64,000 nucleotides of DNA from an uncultured Oscillospiraceae bacterium (GCA_910588495.1 CAJUPU010000001.1:62001-126000), one strand, 5' to 3'. Positions 16,382-25,457 are shown, counted from the stretch's first letter. Numbers and translations are program-made. The notes: generated by a model from the sequence alone, not told the origin.

Positions 16382-17011
16382 ATGAACCAGAAGTTTTTCA
16401 GCCTCCCCCAGGAGCGCCAGGACCTCATCCGCAACAGCGCCATGCTGGAATTCGGCGAGGGCAGCTTCAAAAAGACCTCCGCCGACGCCATCGCCAAACG
16501 GGCCGGTGTATCCAAGGGCCTGCTGTTCCACTATTTCAAGGACAAGCGGGAGCTGTACCTCTACCTGTTCCAATACGCCATCGACGAATGCATGGACATA
16601 TTCAACCGCCACATCCTGAAGGCCAGCTCCTTCGGCGAGACCGACTTTTTCCGGACCCTGGAGGTGGGACAGCAGGTGAAAATGGACATGGTGCGCCGCC
16701 ACCCGGGGCTGTTCCGCTTCGTTATGCGGGCCTACTACGAGGGCGACAACGTGCTCACCCCAAGGCTGCGGAAAAAACTGAACGATGTGCTCCGGGAGAG
16801 CACCGACAGTTTCCTCTCCCGGATGGACCTGTACAAGTTCAAGGACGGCGTGGACCCCAAATCGCTGGTGCGGCTGCTGACGCTGGCGGCGGAGGGAATG
16901 CTTTCCGAGACAAAAGCCTGCACGCCGGAGGAGATCGACAAGCTGTTCCAGGAGTACAAAAAATACGCGGATATGCTCCGCCAGAATCTCTATAAGGAGG
17001 AATATCTATGA
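16382..17011 (+). CDS. TetR-family regulator
   Basis: 209 residues from the ATG at 16382 with AAAGGAGG upstream. The HTH is at about residues 20-50: FKKTSADAIAKRAGVSKGLLFHYFKDKRELY, a textbook TetR recognition helix. The C-terminal ligand domain is not diagnostic (KACTPEEIDKLFQEYKKYADML). The stop overlaps the ATG of the ABC ATPase (ATGA). It probably represses its own operon through the palindrome on the promoter until a toxic compound binds. Confidence 0.9.
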   Translation: MNQKFFSLPQERQDLIRNSAMLEFGEGSFKKTSADAIAKRAGVSKGLLFHYFKDKRELYLYLFQYAIDECMDIFNRHILKASSFGETDFFRTLEVGQQVKMDMVRRHPGLFRFVMRAYYEGDNVLTPRLRKKLNDVLRESTDSFLSRMDLYKFKDGVDPKSLVRLLTLAAEGMLSETKACTPEEIDKLFQEYKKYADMLRQNLYKEEYL

Positions 17012-17700
17012 TCCAGATCGACCACCTCACCAAGACCTACGGCAGGGCCCGAGGGGTGACGGACCTGACCCTCCACGTCCCGGAGGGCGGCTGCTTCGGC
17101 TTCATCGGCCCCAACGGGGCAGGCAAATCCACCACCATCCGCACCCTGCTGGGCCTGCTCTCCCCCACCGCCGGGTCGGCCGAAGTGCTGGGGCTGGACT
17201 GCGTCCGACAGCGGAACGCCATCCTGGCCCAGGTGGGCTACATGCCCTCCGAGGCCATGTTCTACCCGGATATGCGGGTGGGACAGGTGATCCGGCTGTC
17301 CGCCGACCTGCGCAAAAAGGACTGCCGGGCCCAGGCCGCCGCCCTGTGCGAGACGCTGGAGCTGGACGCCCGCAAGCGTATCCGGGAGCTGAGCCTGGGC
17401 AACCGCAAAAAGGTGTCCATCGTATGCGCCATGCAGCACCGGCCTGGGCTGTACATCCTGGACGAGCCCACCAGCGGCCTGGACCCCCTGGTCCAGCGGG
17501 CCTTCTGGTCCGAGCTGGAGCAGCGCCGGAGGGAGGGGGCCACGGTGTTCCTGTCCTCCCACGTGCTCTACGAGGTGGCGCGGTACTGCGACCGGGCCGC
17601 CATCATCCGGGAGGGGCGGCTGGTGGTGGAGGGGACCACCCAGGAGCTGGACATCGAGAACAGATTCTTCGACTACTACGAGGGGAGGGCGGCGCAATGA
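17008..17700 (+). CDS. ABC transporter ATPase, drug/bacitracin-export type
   Basis: 230 residues, one ABC domain. Walker A GPNGAGKST at about residues 34-42, signature LSLGNRKKVSI, Walker B GLYILDEPTSGLDPL, and the switch His in LSSHVLYEV. The class is that of CcmA/BcrA-type exporters, which pair with a separate membrane subunit. It has AAGGAGG upstream and overlaps genes on both sides by four bases. Confidence 0.9.
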   Translation: MIQIDHLTKTYGRARGVTDLTLHVPEGGCFGFIGPNGAGKSTTIRTLLGLLSPTAGSAEVLGLDCVRQRNAILAQVGYMPSEAMFYPDMRVGQVIRLSADLRKKDCRAQAAALCETLELDARKRIRELSLGNRKKVSIVCAMQHRPGLYILDEPTSGLDPLVQRAFWSELEQRRREGATVFLSSHVLYEVARYCDRAAIIREGRLVVEGTTQELDIENRFFDYYEGRAAQ

Positions 17701-18482
17701 CCATTTTCCGCAAGGAGCTGCGCACGGGCGCGGTGAGCTTTCTGGTGTGGTCCGCCGTGGTAGGCGGGCTGATGGCGGTGTGCGTGGGGCTGTATCCGTC
17801 CATGGCGGGATCCATGGAGGATATGTCCGCCCTGTTCGCCGGGATGGGGGACTTCTCCGCCGCCTTTGGGCTGGACAAGCTGGGATTCGGCTCTATCTTG
17901 GGCTTTTACGGCACGGAGTGCGGCAATATCCTGGGGCTGGGCGGGGCATTCTACGCCGCCCTCACCGCCATGGGCCTGCTGGCGGGCGAGGAGGGGGGCC
18001 ACACGGCGGAATTCCTCCTCACCCACCCGGTCGGCCGCCTCCAGATCGCGGGGGAAAAGCTGGCGGCCCTGGCCGTCCTGGTGGCCGGGCTGAACCTGGT
18101 GTGCCTCGCCTGCGGCGCGGGGGGCATCCTGGCCATCGGCGAGGATGCGGACTGGGGCGATCTGCTGCGCTACCACGGCGCGCTGCTGCTGATGCAGCTG
18201 GAGATCGGCGCCGTGTGCTTCGGGCTGTCCGCCCTGCTCCGCCGGGGCGGGCTGGGACTGGCCATGGGCCTGACCGCCCTGCTCTACTTCGCGGGGCTGC
18301 TTGTCAACCTGGACCAGGGGCTGGACTGGCTGCGGTTCCTCACCCCCTACTACTACGCCGACGCCGCCCGGCTGTTCGCCGGGGAGACCCAGGCCCTCCC
18401 GGTGCTGACAGGCTGTGCCCTGGGAGCGCTGGGGGCGGGCCTCGGCCTGTGGTGGTACGGCCGAAAGGACATCGCGGCATAA
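17697..18482 (+). CDS. ABC-2 type membrane subunit
   Basis: 261 residues from the ATG that overlaps the ATPase stop. The start MTIFRKELRTGAVSFLVWSAVVGGL is typical of ABC-2 permeases: an amphipathic entry followed by the first membrane helix. About six membrane segments, and an extracellular-like loop with SMEDMSALFAGMGDFSAAFG. It should export a small toxic or peptide compound with the ATPase. The substrate is unknown. Confidence 0.88.
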   Translation: MTIFRKELRTGAVSFLVWSAVVGGLMAVCVGLYPSMAGSMEDMSALFAGMGDFSAAFGLDKLGFGSILGFYGTECGNILGLGGAFYAALTAMGLLAGEEGGHTAEFLLTHPVGRLQIAGEKLAALAVLVAGLNLVCLACGAGGILAIGEDADWGDLLRYHGALLLMQLEIGAVCFGLSALLRRGGLGLAMGLTALLYFAGLLVNLDQGLDWLRFLTPYYYADAARLFAGETQALPVLTGCALGALGAGLGLWWYGRKDIAA

Positions 18483-18487
18483 AAACA

Positions 18488-18520
18488 GGCCCTCCGGCTG
18501 TGCCGGAGGGCCTTGCGCTT
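18488..18520. terminator. Shared terminator between the ABC operon and guaB
   Basis: GGCCCTCCGGC (18488-18498) pairs perfectly with GCCGGAGGGCC (18502-18512). It lies between convergent genes; on the minus strand a TGTTTTT follows, so it works best for guaB. Confidence 0.85.
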
Positions 18521-18521
18521 C

Positions 18522-19997
18522 TTATTGGGGATTGATGGTGTAGTTGGGGGCTTCCTTGGTGATATAGATGTCGTGGGGGTGGGACTCCTTCAGGCCGGCG
18601 GCGGTGATCTGGGTGAACTGGGCGCGGGTGCGCAGCTCGTCGATGGTGGCGCAGCCGCAGTAGCCCATGCCGGAGCGCAGACCGCCCATCATCTGATAGA
18701 TGGTCTCGGACACCGGCCCCTTGTAGGGCACCCGGCCCTCCACGCCCTCGGGCACCAGCTTCTTGTTGTCCTGCTGGAAGTAGCGGTCCTTGGACCCCTT
18801 GGCCATGGCCCCCAGGGAGCCCATGCCCCGGTAGACCTTGAACTGGCGGCCCTGGTACACCTCGGTGTCGCCGGGGGATTCCTCACAGCCCGCCAGCAGG
18901 GAGCCCAGCATGACCACATTGCCACCCGCCGCGATGGCCTTGGCGATGTCGCCGGAGTACTTGATGCCGCCGTCGGCGATGATGGGCACGTCGTGCTCCG
19001 CCGCCACCTGGGCCGCGTCGAACACGGCGGTGATCTGGGGCACGCCGATGCCCGCCACCACCCGGGTGGTACAGATGGAGCCGGGGCCGATGCCGATCTT
19101 CACGCAGTCCGCCCCCGCCTCGATCAGGGCCCGGGTGCCCTCGGCGGTGGCCACGTTTCCGGCCACCAGCTGCACGTCGGGATACAGGGACTTGATGCGC
19201 ATGACGCACTCCAGGATGTTCCGGGAGTGGCCGTGGGCGGAGTCCAGGCACAGCACATCGGCCCCCGCCTCCACCAGGGCGGCCACCCGGTCCAGCACGT
19301 CGGGGGTGGCGCCGATGGCCGCGCTCACCAGCAGGCGGCCCTGCTCGTCACGGGCGGAGTTGGGGTAGACCTGGGCCTTCTCGATGTCCTTGATGGTGAT
19401 CAGGCCCTTCAGGCGGAACTGTTCGTCCACGATGGGCAGCTTCTCGATCTTGTGCTTGCGGAGGATCTCCCGGGCCTGGTCCAGGGTGGTGCCCTCGGGG
19501 GCGGTGACCAAGTGGTCGCGGGTCATCACGTTGTCGATGAGCTGGTTCATGTCGGTCTCGAACTTCATGTCCCGGTTGGTGATGATGCCGATGAGCTTGC
19601 CGCCGTCGCAGATGGGCACGCCGGAGATGCGGAACTTGGCCATCAGCTCGTCCGCCTCCCCCAGGGTGTGGCCGGGGCCCAGCCAGTAGGGATCGGTGAT
19701 GACGCCGTTCTCGCTGCGCTTCACGATGTCCACCTGCTCGGCCTGCTGGCCGATGGACATGTTCTTATGGATCACGCCGATGCCGCCCTCCCGGGCCAGG
19801 GCGATGGCCATGCGGGACTCGGTGACCGTGTCCATGGCCGCGCTCATCACGGGGATGTTCAGCGTGACCTTGCGGGTCAGCCGGGTGTGCAGATCCACGT
19901 CCGCCGGGAGCACATTGCTCTCCGCCGGGATCAGGAGCACGTCGTCGAAGGTGAGGCCCCGCTTGCCGAACTTGTCGTTCCAATCCATCTGCGCCAT
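18522..19997 (-). CDS. guaB: Inosine-5'-monophosphate dehydrogenase
   Basis: 491 residues, full length. It oxidises IMP to XMP, the committed step to GMP. TIM-barrel with FDDVLLIPAES near the start, two CBS domains at about residues 97-213, the catalytic Cys at about 309 in GPGSICTTR, the flap near RQFKVYRGMGS and the Tyr-Lys segment KDRYFQ. AGGAGG precedes the ATG. It has its own promoter that begins inside the end of gluQ. Confidence 0.97.
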   Translation of the reverse strand: MAQMDWNDKFGKRGLTFDDVLLIPAESNVLPADVDLHTRLTRKVTLNIPVMSAAMDTVTESRMAIALAREGGIGVIHKNMSIGQQAEQVDIVKRSENGVITDPYWLGPGHTLGEADELMAKFRISGVPICDGGKLIGIITNRDMKFETDMNQLIDNVMTRDHLVTAPEGTTLDQAREILRKHKIEKLPIVDEQFRLKGLITIKDIEKAQVYPNSARDEQGRLLVSAAIGATPDVLDRVAALVEAGADVLCLDSAHGHSRNILECVMRIKSLYPDVQLVAGNVATAEGTRALIEAGADCVKIGIGPGSICTTRVVAGIGVPQITAVFDAAQVAAEHDVPIIADGGIKYSGDIAKAIAAGGNVVMLGSLLAGCEESPGDTEVYQGRQFKVYRGMGSLGAMAKGSKDRYFQQDNKKLVPEGVEGRVPYKGPVSETIYQMMGGLRSGMGYCGCATIDELRTRAQFTQITAAGLKESHPHDIYITKEAPNYTINPQ

Positions 19998-20028
19998 AGT
20001 TCATCCTCCTGTTTTTTAATATTAAATC

Positions 20029-20057
20029 ATTTTACCCTTCGCCTGGGCCCCTGTCAA
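20029..20057 (-). promoter_or_regulatory. guaB promoter
   Basis: On the minus strand TTGACA (20057-20052), 17-base spacer, TAAAAT (20034-20029). The -35 contains the TGA stop of gluQ. Confidence 0.85.
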
Positions 20058-20980
20058 GATAAACAAACCACAACGTCGTTTTTCGGCACTTTTGCCCAGG
20101 AAAACTGGTGGACAAGCTCTTGGGCTGTCACTTTTTCCGGCCTGTCCAGCAGTCCCCCGTAACAGGCCAGCAGCCCGGTGAGCTCCGGGGCCGTGTACCG
20201 CTCCCGCAGGGCGCCCATGTCCAGGTCCCGGTCCCGCTTGGCCAGCCGCCGCCCATCGGGGGCCAGCAGAAGGGGCGTGTGGAAAAACCGGGGCGGCTCA
20301 TAGCCCAGCACCCGGTGGAGCCACGCCTGCCGGGGGGCGGAGCACAGCAGGTCCCGCCCCCGCACCACGTGGTCCACCCCCATCAGCGCGTCGTCCACAA
20401 CCACCGCCAGCTGGTAGGCGAACACCCCGTCGGACCGGCGAACGATGAAGTCCCCGCAGTCCCGAGCCAGGTTTTCGGCATAGGGCCCGCAGCTGCCGTC
20501 CTCCAGGGCCACGGTCAGGTCGGGGCACCGCACCCGCCAGGCCGGGCGGCGGCCCCGGCGCTCCAGCGCCTCCCGCTCCGCCTGCGTCAAGTGGAAGCAC
20601 TTGCCGGAATACACCACCGCCCCGTCCTCCCGGTGGGGAGCGGACGCCGCCATCCGCTCCGTCCGGGAGCAGTAGCAGGGATAGATCAGCCCCTTCTCCT
20701 CCAGCACACGGAAGGCGTCCTCGTAATAGGCCGTGCGGCGGCTCTGCATGTAGGCGGGCTCCAGCCCGCCCTCGTCCCAGTCCAGCCCCAGCCAGCGCAG
20801 ATCGTCCATGAGCTGGAGGGCGAAGTCCGGGCTGGTCCGCTGGGTGTCCAGGTCCTCGATGCGCAGCACCAGCGCTCCGCCGCCGCTGCGGGCGTCCAGC
20901 CAGGCCAGCAGCGCCGAGAGCAGGTTGCCCAGGTGCATCCGCCCGCTGGGGGTGGGGGCGAACCGGCCTTTTGACGCCAT
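20054..20980 (-). CDS. gluQ: Glutamyl-Q tRNA(Asp) synthetase
   Basis: 308 residues, the length of the catalytic half of GluRS with no anticodon domain. HLGN at 16-19 replaces HIGH, LRIEDLDT follows at 39-46, and RRLAKRDRD is the KMSKS-like loop. The zinc site C-x-C...Y-x3-C is at 102, 104, 124 and 128, as in GluQ. It attaches glutamate to queuosine in the tRNA(Asp) anticodon. The gene is most common in proteobacteria, so it is somewhat unusual here. A divergent truncated GltX is the alternative, but the zinc pattern favours GluQ. Confidence 0.85.
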   Translation of the reverse strand: MASKGRFAPTPSGRMHLGNLLSALLAWLDARSGGGALVLRIEDLDTQRTSPDFALQLMDDLRWLGLDWDEGGLEPAYMQSRRTAYYEDAFRVLEEKGLIYPCYCSRTERMAASAPHREDGAVVYSGKCFHLTQAEREALERRGRRPAWRVRCPDLTVALEDGSCGPYAENLARDCGDFIVRRSDGVFAYQLAVVVDDALMGVDHVVRGRDLLCSAPRQAWLHRVLGYEPPRFFHTPLLLAPDGRRLAKRDRDLDMGALRERYTAPELTGLLACYGGLLDRPEKVTAQELVHQFSWAKVPKNDVVVCLS

Positions 20981-20994
20981 CGTCCTCTCCCCTT

Positions 20995-21885
20995 TCAGTC
21001 AAAAAATGTGAGCTGCCGGTCCTCATAGCCCAAGGTGGCCGCCCGGATGATGGACTTCATGTCGTACAAGATGCCCTTTTCCCGGCACGCGGCGGTGAAC
21101 ACCTTCCACAGCGCCCCGGCCCTGGGGCTGGCGCACTGGCAGCGCTCCCCGTACTGCCGCAGATAGCGCGCCTTCAGCTCCCGGCCGGGGAAGGCCCGCT
21201 CCAGGCCGTCCAGGAAATGCTCCCGCTGGCCCTGACGCATGGTGACCCCCAGGGCGGGATAGATGAATCTGGCCCCCGCCCGTGCCGCGCCCTCCACCAC
21301 CGCCAGCACGCTCTCGTCGCTGTCCTCCAGGAAGGGGAGCACCGGCATGAGCAGCACCCCGGCGAACAGCCCCGCCCCAGACAGCCGTTCCAGCGCCGCC
21401 AGGCGGCGGCTGGGGGCGGGCGCACGGGGCTCGATCTTGGCTGCCAGGGCGTCGTCCGCCGTGGTGACGGTGAGCTTGCAGATCACCGGGGCGCGGGCCT
21501 GGATGGAGGCAAGAATATCCGCGTCCCGGACGATCAGGTCGCTCTTGGTGGCCACGGCCACTCCGCACCCATAGGCCTCGATCAGCTCCAGGGCGTGGCG
21601 GGTGAGCTCCAGCTCCTTCTCAAAGGGGTTATAGGGGTCGCTCATGGACCCGGTGGCGATGAAGGCGGGCCGGACCTTCCGGGCCAGATCGTCCCGGAGG
21701 ATGCGCAGCGCGTCCGCCTTGGCCCGGACCTGGTCGAAGCCGTCGATCTGATAGCAGTCGCTCCGGCTGTCGCAGTAGAGGCACCCGTGGCAGCACCCCC
21801 GGTAGAGATTCATGGTGTGGTCGGTGCCGAACCACTCGGTGGACCGGCTGCGGTGGAGCAGATGCTTGGCGGGTATGGTCTCCAC
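20995..21885 (-). CDS. SPL-family radical SAM protein
   Basis: 296 residues from the GTG at 21885, AGGAGGGAGGGG just upstream; the frame continues in the wrong direction for any known domain. The Fe-S motif C-x3-C-x2-C is CCHGCLYC at about residues 32-39, after MNLYRGC. Then come FIATGSMSDPYNPFE, VATKSDLIVRD and KLTVTTADD, typical of the spore photoproduct lyase-like/Rv2578c group of uncertain function. Only 13 bases separate it from gluQ, so they probably form one unit. Confidence 0.85.
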   Translation of the reverse strand: METIPAKHLLHRSRSTEWFGTDHTMNLYRGCCHGCLYCDSRSDCYQIDGFDQVRAKADALRILRDDLARKVRPAFIATGSMSDPYNPFEKELELTRHALELIEAYGCGVAVATKSDLIVRDADILASIQARAPVICKLTVTTADDALAAKIEPRAPAPSRRLAALERLSGAGLFAGVLLMPVLPFLEDSDESVLAVVEGAARAGARFIYPALGVTMRQGQREHFLDGLERAFPGRELKARYLRQYGERCQCASPRAGALWKVFTAACREKGILYDMKSIIRAATLGYEDRQLTFFD

Positions 21886-21913
21886 GGGCCCCTCCCTCCT
21901 GCGGATGGTGCAA

Positions 21914-21942
21914 GCCCCTCCCGGCGGCGGGCCGGGAGGGGC
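21914..21942 (-). terminator. Hairpin after ftsZ
   Basis: GCCCCTCCCGGC (21914-21925) pairs with GCCGGGAGGGGC (21931-21942). Only TTG follows on the minus strand, so termination may be partial and some transcripts may continue into the radical SAM gene. Confidence 0.55.
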
Positions 21943-21947
21943 GCTTG

Positions 21948-23129
21948 TCAGCGTTTGTTGAAAATGCGGAAGATATCGTCGAAGGGATCGTCCTCCACCG
22001 GTTCGGCGGCGGTCTCCGACAGGGGCCTGGGGGGCGTGATGGGCCCCACCCCGGCGGGGACACACTTGGGCCTGTCCTCCGCCGCCCTGGGCTGCTGGGG
22101 CTGGGCCTTGGCCTGGGGCTGAATCTGAGGCTGGGCGGGCTGCTCCCCCTCCTTGGCGGGGACGGGGTTGTCTACCGTGCCGAAGCCGGTGGCGATGACG
22201 GTGACCCGCAGCTCGTCCTCCAGGGTGTCGTCGAAGGCGGTGCCCATCATGAACAGCGCGTCGGGGTCGGCAACCTGCTTGACCATCTCGGCGGCCTGCT
22301 CCACCTCCTCCAGCCCCATGTCCATGGGCCCGGTGATGTTGACGATGATGCCCTTGGCGCCCTGGATAGAGGTCTCCAGCAGGGGGCTGTTGATAGCGAT
22401 CCGGGTGGCCTCCTCCGCCTTGTTCTTGCCCGCGGCCCGGCCCACCCCCATGTGGGCCAGCCCCGCGTCCTTCATCACGGCGGTGATGTCGGCGAAGTCC
22501 AGGTTGATCAGGCCGGTGGTCTTGATCAGATCGGAGATGGACTGCACCGCCTGGCGCAGCACATCGTCGGCGATGGCGAAGGCGTTGGCGAAGGTGATCT
22601 TCTCGTCGGTGGCGTACTGGAGCCGGTCGTTGGGGATGATGACCAGGGAGTCCACCTTCTGCCGCAGCTCCTCGATGCCCTGGGCGGCCTGGTCCATGCG
22701 GCGGCGGCCCTCGAAGTTGAAGGGCTTGGTGACCACGCCCACGGTGAGGATCCCCTTCTCCTTGGCGATCTCCGCCACCACGGGGGCCGCGCCGGTGCCG
22801 GTGCCGCCCCCCATGCCGGCGGTGACGAACACCATGTCCGCCCCGTCCAGCAGGGCGGTGATCTGCTCCTTGCTCTCCTTGGCGGACTCCCGGCCCACCT
22901 CGGGGTTGGCTCCCGCGCCCTTGCCGCCGGTGAGCTTCTCGCCGATGGCCAGCTTCTGGGTGGCCTCGGACGCGTTGAGGCACTGGCGGTCGGTGTTCAC
23001 CGCGATGAACTCCACGCCCTGCATCCCGGCCCGGACCATCCGGTTCACCACGTTATTGCCGCCGCCGCCCACGCCAATGACCTTCAATACGTCCTCATGA
23101 CTGGCGGCGGAATCCATTATAAATGCCAT
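21948..23129 (-). CDS. ftsZ: Cell division protein FtsZ
   Basis: 393 residues. Tubulin-like GTPase that forms the division ring. GTP motif GGGTGTG at 107-113, T7 loop NLDFAD at 209-214, start region VIGVGGGGNNVVNRM. A Gln/Pro-rich linker covers about 315-375 and the C-terminal tail DDPFDDIFRIFNKR is the partner-binding peptide. AGGAGG precedes the ATG. It ends the dcw cluster, and ftsA, which often lies before it, is absent. It has its own promoter. Confidence 0.97.
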   Translation of the reverse strand: MAFIMDSAASHEDVLKVIGVGGGGNNVVNRMVRAGMQGVEFIAVNTDRQCLNASEATQKLAIGEKLTGGKGAGANPEVGRESAKESKEQITALLDGADMVFVTAGMGGGTGTGAAPVVAEIAKEKGILTVGVVTKPFNFEGRRRMDQAAQGIEELRQKVDSLVIIPNDRLQYATDEKITFANAFAIADDVLRQAVQSISDLIKTTGLINLDFADITAVMKDAGLAHMGVGRAAGKNKAEEATRIAINSPLLETSIQGAKGIIVNITGPMDMGLEEVEQAAEMVKQVADPDALFMMGTAFDDTLEDELRVTVIATGFGTVDNPVPAKEGEQPAQPQIQPQAKAQPQQPRAAEDRPKCVPAGVGPITPPRPLSETAAEPVEDDPFDDIFRIFNKR

Positions 23130-23196
23130 CCTGTGACCCTCCTATGTAAAACAGAACTCATCGTTCAACATGAGATCTCGACCCATATCTTGTAGT

Positions 23197-23225
23197 ATTG
23201 TACCCTTTTTTCCCCAGGCGGTCAA
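23197..23225 (-). promoter_or_regulatory. ftsZ promoter
   Basis: On the minus strand TTGACC (23225-23220), 17-base spacer, TACAAT (23202-23197), in the 131-base gap between ftsQ and ftsZ. Confidence 0.85.
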
Positions 23226-23260
23226 TAGAAAATCGCAGTTTTTTGCCGTCCTTTCAAATT

Positions 23261-24040
23261 TTACGATCGGTCCGGCAGAAAGTGGGCCTTCCCGTCCATC
23301 ACCGTCAGGTCCAGCGAACCGCCCTGGCCCTCCTGTATGACGCCGCTCTCCAACCCCTTGGACAGGGCGGCCCGAGCCAGTTGGATATAGTACTCGTAGC
23401 CGCCGCCCCGGGGCAGCTTCAGGCGGTAAATGCCGTAATGCAGCGTCATGGACGCCGCGGAGGTGCAGTCCAGCTGGGTGCAGTGCTCCAGCATCCCCTG
23501 ATCCTCCAGCACCCCCAGCAGCTCCTTCACATACTCCAGCGTCAGGCTGTCCTCCTCCGCCGTCTGGACCATGCCTCCGGCGTAGGGCCCCACCGCCGTC
23601 AGCCCCTCGATCCGCACCGTATGGACCGAGCCGTTGTCCATCTCCAGCAGCTTGCCCTGGGCGGAGATGAGCCAGCGGCCCTCGGCGGAGCCCACCGACG
23701 CCGCCGCCACCCGCTCCGTCACCCGGATCACCAGCCCGTCGGGGTAGGAGCGCTGGAGGGTCACCCCCTCCACATAGGGGAGCTGGGCCCGGATGGCCGC
23801 CGACACCCGCCCGCCGGGCAGGGCGATCAGGTTGTCGCCCTGCTTCACGCCGGAGGCGTCGATCACCTCCTGGGCGGTGTAACGCACATTGCCCTCCACC
23901 TGGATGGTGTTCACCCGGAAGAACACGATGCAGGCCCCGGCCACCGCCCCGGCGGCCAGCAGGACGGACAGCACCTTATAGAGCCCGCCGAACCGGCCTC
24001 TTCGCCGGACGGGCCTGCTGTGTCTGCGCTGTCGCGCCAA
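23261..24040 (-). CDS. ftsQ: Cell division protein FtsQ/DivIB
   Basis: 259 residues from the TTG at 24040. GGAGG lies eight bases before it, while the GTG at 24049 overlaps that ribosome site. A short basic tail (RQRRHSRPVRRRGR), one membrane segment at about 24-42, then a POTRA domain beginning VNTIQVEGNVRYTAQEVIDASG and a beta domain with LVIRVTERVA and GRWLISAQGKLLEMD. It joins FtsL and the septal synthase. A paired direct repeat lies in its leader. Confidence 0.92.
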   Translation of the reverse strand: MARQRRHSRPVRRRGRFGGLYKVLSVLLAAGAVAGACIVFFRVNTIQVEGNVRYTAQEVIDASGVKQGDNLIALPGGRVSAAIRAQLPYVEGVTLQRSYPDGLVIRVTERVAAASVGSAEGRWLISAQGKLLEMDNGSVHTVRIEGLTAVGPYAGGMVQTAEEDSLTLEYVKELLGVLEDQGMLEHCTQLDCTSAASMTLHYGIYRLKLPRGGGYEYYIQLARAALSKGLESGVIQEGQGGSLDLTVMDGKAHFLPDRS

Positions 24041-24069
24041 GGCGATCACCTCCGTTCCGCTCGGTCTCT

Positions 24070-24147
24070 CTGCGCGGCTGTCCTCACACTATCCTGTCAC
24101 GCTCGGACGCTCCGGTCCAAGCTCCCCTGCGCGGCTTTCCTCACGCT
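24070..24147 (-). repeat. Direct repeat in the murA-ftsQ junction
   Basis: Two 21-base copies, 24070-24090 and 24127-24147, with 19 matches (CTGCGCGGCTgTCCTCACaCT form). The second copy covers the end of murA. Between them lies TTGGACCGGAGCG followed by AGCGTGACA (minus strand), a motif also seen before uvrC and yigZ. Confidence 0.6.
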
Positions 24148-25397
24148 TCCCGCCGCTCTACATTCGCGCCCAGGCGCTGGAGCATCTCCTCCAGGCCCTC
24201 GTAGCCCCGGTCGATGTGGTGCAGGCCGGACAGCACGGTGGTCCCCTCCGCCCCCAGGGCCGCTGCGGCCAGGGCTCCGCCGCCCCGCAGATCGGACGCC
24301 TCCACCCGGGCCCCATGGAGCTCTTCCACCCCCCGGACCAGGGCCACCCGCCCCTCGGTGGTGATATCCGCCCCCATCCGGATCAGCTCCGGCACATGGC
24401 GGTAGCGGCTGTCGAACATGGTCTCCACGAACAGGGTGCATCCCTGGGACGCCGCCAGAGCCGCCATCACCGGGGCCTGGGCATCGGTGGGGAAGCCGGG
24501 GTAGGGGGCCGTGCGGATGGTGGGCACCCCTTTCAGCGGCGCGTCCCGGTCCCGGATCAGCTCCACGTGGTCCGGCCCGCTCTCCACCCGGCACCCCGCC
24601 TGGTGGAACACGGAAAGCACGGTGGCAAGGTGCCGCCAATCCACCCCGCTCAACCGCACCCGCCCCCCGGCGGAGACGGCGGCGGACAGCAGGGTGGCCG
24701 CCACGATCCGGTCCCCCATGACGGTGTACTCCCCGCCGGACAGCTTTCCGCCCCCCTCCACGGTGATGGTGGAGCTGCCCGCCCCCCGGACGCGGGCCCC
24801 CAGGCTGTTCAAAAAGCTCTGGAGGTCGCCGATCTCCGGTTCCCGGGCGGCGTTGACGATGGTGGTGGGCCCCTGCGCCCCTATGGCGCACAGCATGGCG
24901 TTCTCCGTGGCCCCCACGCTGGGCAGGGCCAGCTGGACCTCGCCCCCCCGGGGCCTCCCCTGACAGTGGATGCCCCTGTCCTCACTGACCTCGCACCCCA
25001 TGGCCCGGATGGCGGCCAGGTGCAGGTCGATGGGCCGGGGGCCCAGCTCGCACCCGCCGGGATAGGTGAGATGGGCCTCCCCCATCCGGGCCAGCAGCGG
25101 CCCCAAAAAGATGATGGACGACCGCATGGAGCGCATCTGCTCCTCGGAGATGGAGCACCCGGACGCTCCGGCGGGGTCCACCGTGATGGTGTTCCCCGCC
25201 TGCTCCACCCGGCAGCCCAGGCGGCGCAGGATAGACAGCGCGGCGGTCACGTCGGTGAGCCGGGGACAGTTGCGCAGCACCACCGGCCCCCGGGCCAGCA
25301 GACAGGCGGCCAGGATGGGCAGGACGCTGTTCTTCGCCCCGTGGACGGCCAGCTCGCCCTCCAGGGGGGTACCCCCCCGTATGTACATCACGCTCAT
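24141..25397 (-). CDS. murA: UDP-N-acetylglucosamine 1-carboxyvinyltransferase
   Basis: 418 residues from the ATG at 25397 with GGGGAGG upstream. First committed step of peptidoglycan synthesis: enolpyruvyl transfer to UDP-GlcNAc. The start GGTPLEGELAVHGAKNSVLPILAA is typical. The catalytic Cys is at 116 in PGGCELGPRPIDLH, so the fosfomycin target residue is present. Also VGATENAMLCA, PGFPTDAQAP and ETMFDSRYRHVPEL. It is located between murG and ftsQ. Confidence 0.96.
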   Translation of the reverse strand: MSVMYIRGGTPLEGELAVHGAKNSVLPILAACLLARGPVVLRNCPRLTDVTAALSILRRLGCRVEQAGNTITVDPAGASGCSISEEQMRSMRSSIIFLGPLLARMGEAHLTYPGGCELGPRPIDLHLAAIRAMGCEVSEDRGIHCQGRPRGGEVQLALPSVGATENAMLCAIGAQGPTTIVNAAREPEIGDLQSFLNSLGARVRGAGSSTITVEGGGKLSGGEYTVMGDRIVAATLLSAAVSAGGRVRLSGVDWRHLATVLSVFHQAGCRVESGPDHVELIRDRDAPLKGVPTIRTAPYPGFPTDAQAPVMAALAASQGCTLFVETMFDSRYRHVPELIRMGADITTEGRVALVRGVEELHGARVEASDLRGGGALAAAALGAEGTTVLSGLHHIDRGYEGLEEMLQRLGANVERREA

Positions 25398-25457
25398 GGC
25401 AAAGCCTCCCCATAGAAAGAGATCTCGCTCCATTCTATGCGGAGGGGCGCGGGGCCG

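Noticed and set aside
18513..20162. 549-codon plus-strand frame opposite guaB
   Set aside because: Antisense to a complete IMP dehydrogenase; no ribosome site and a repetitive composition typical of GC-rich shadow frames.
20995..22983. 662-residue extension of the radical SAM protein into ftsZ
   Set aside because: The extra N-terminal part is the alternative frame of ftsZ; the GTG at 21885 has a strong ribosome site and gives the normal protein length.
23261..24049. GTG start for ftsQ at 24049
   Set aside because: This GTG lies in the GGAGGTGATC ribosome site itself; the TTG at 24040 is correctly spaced. The same reasoning moves murG to the TTG at 26570.
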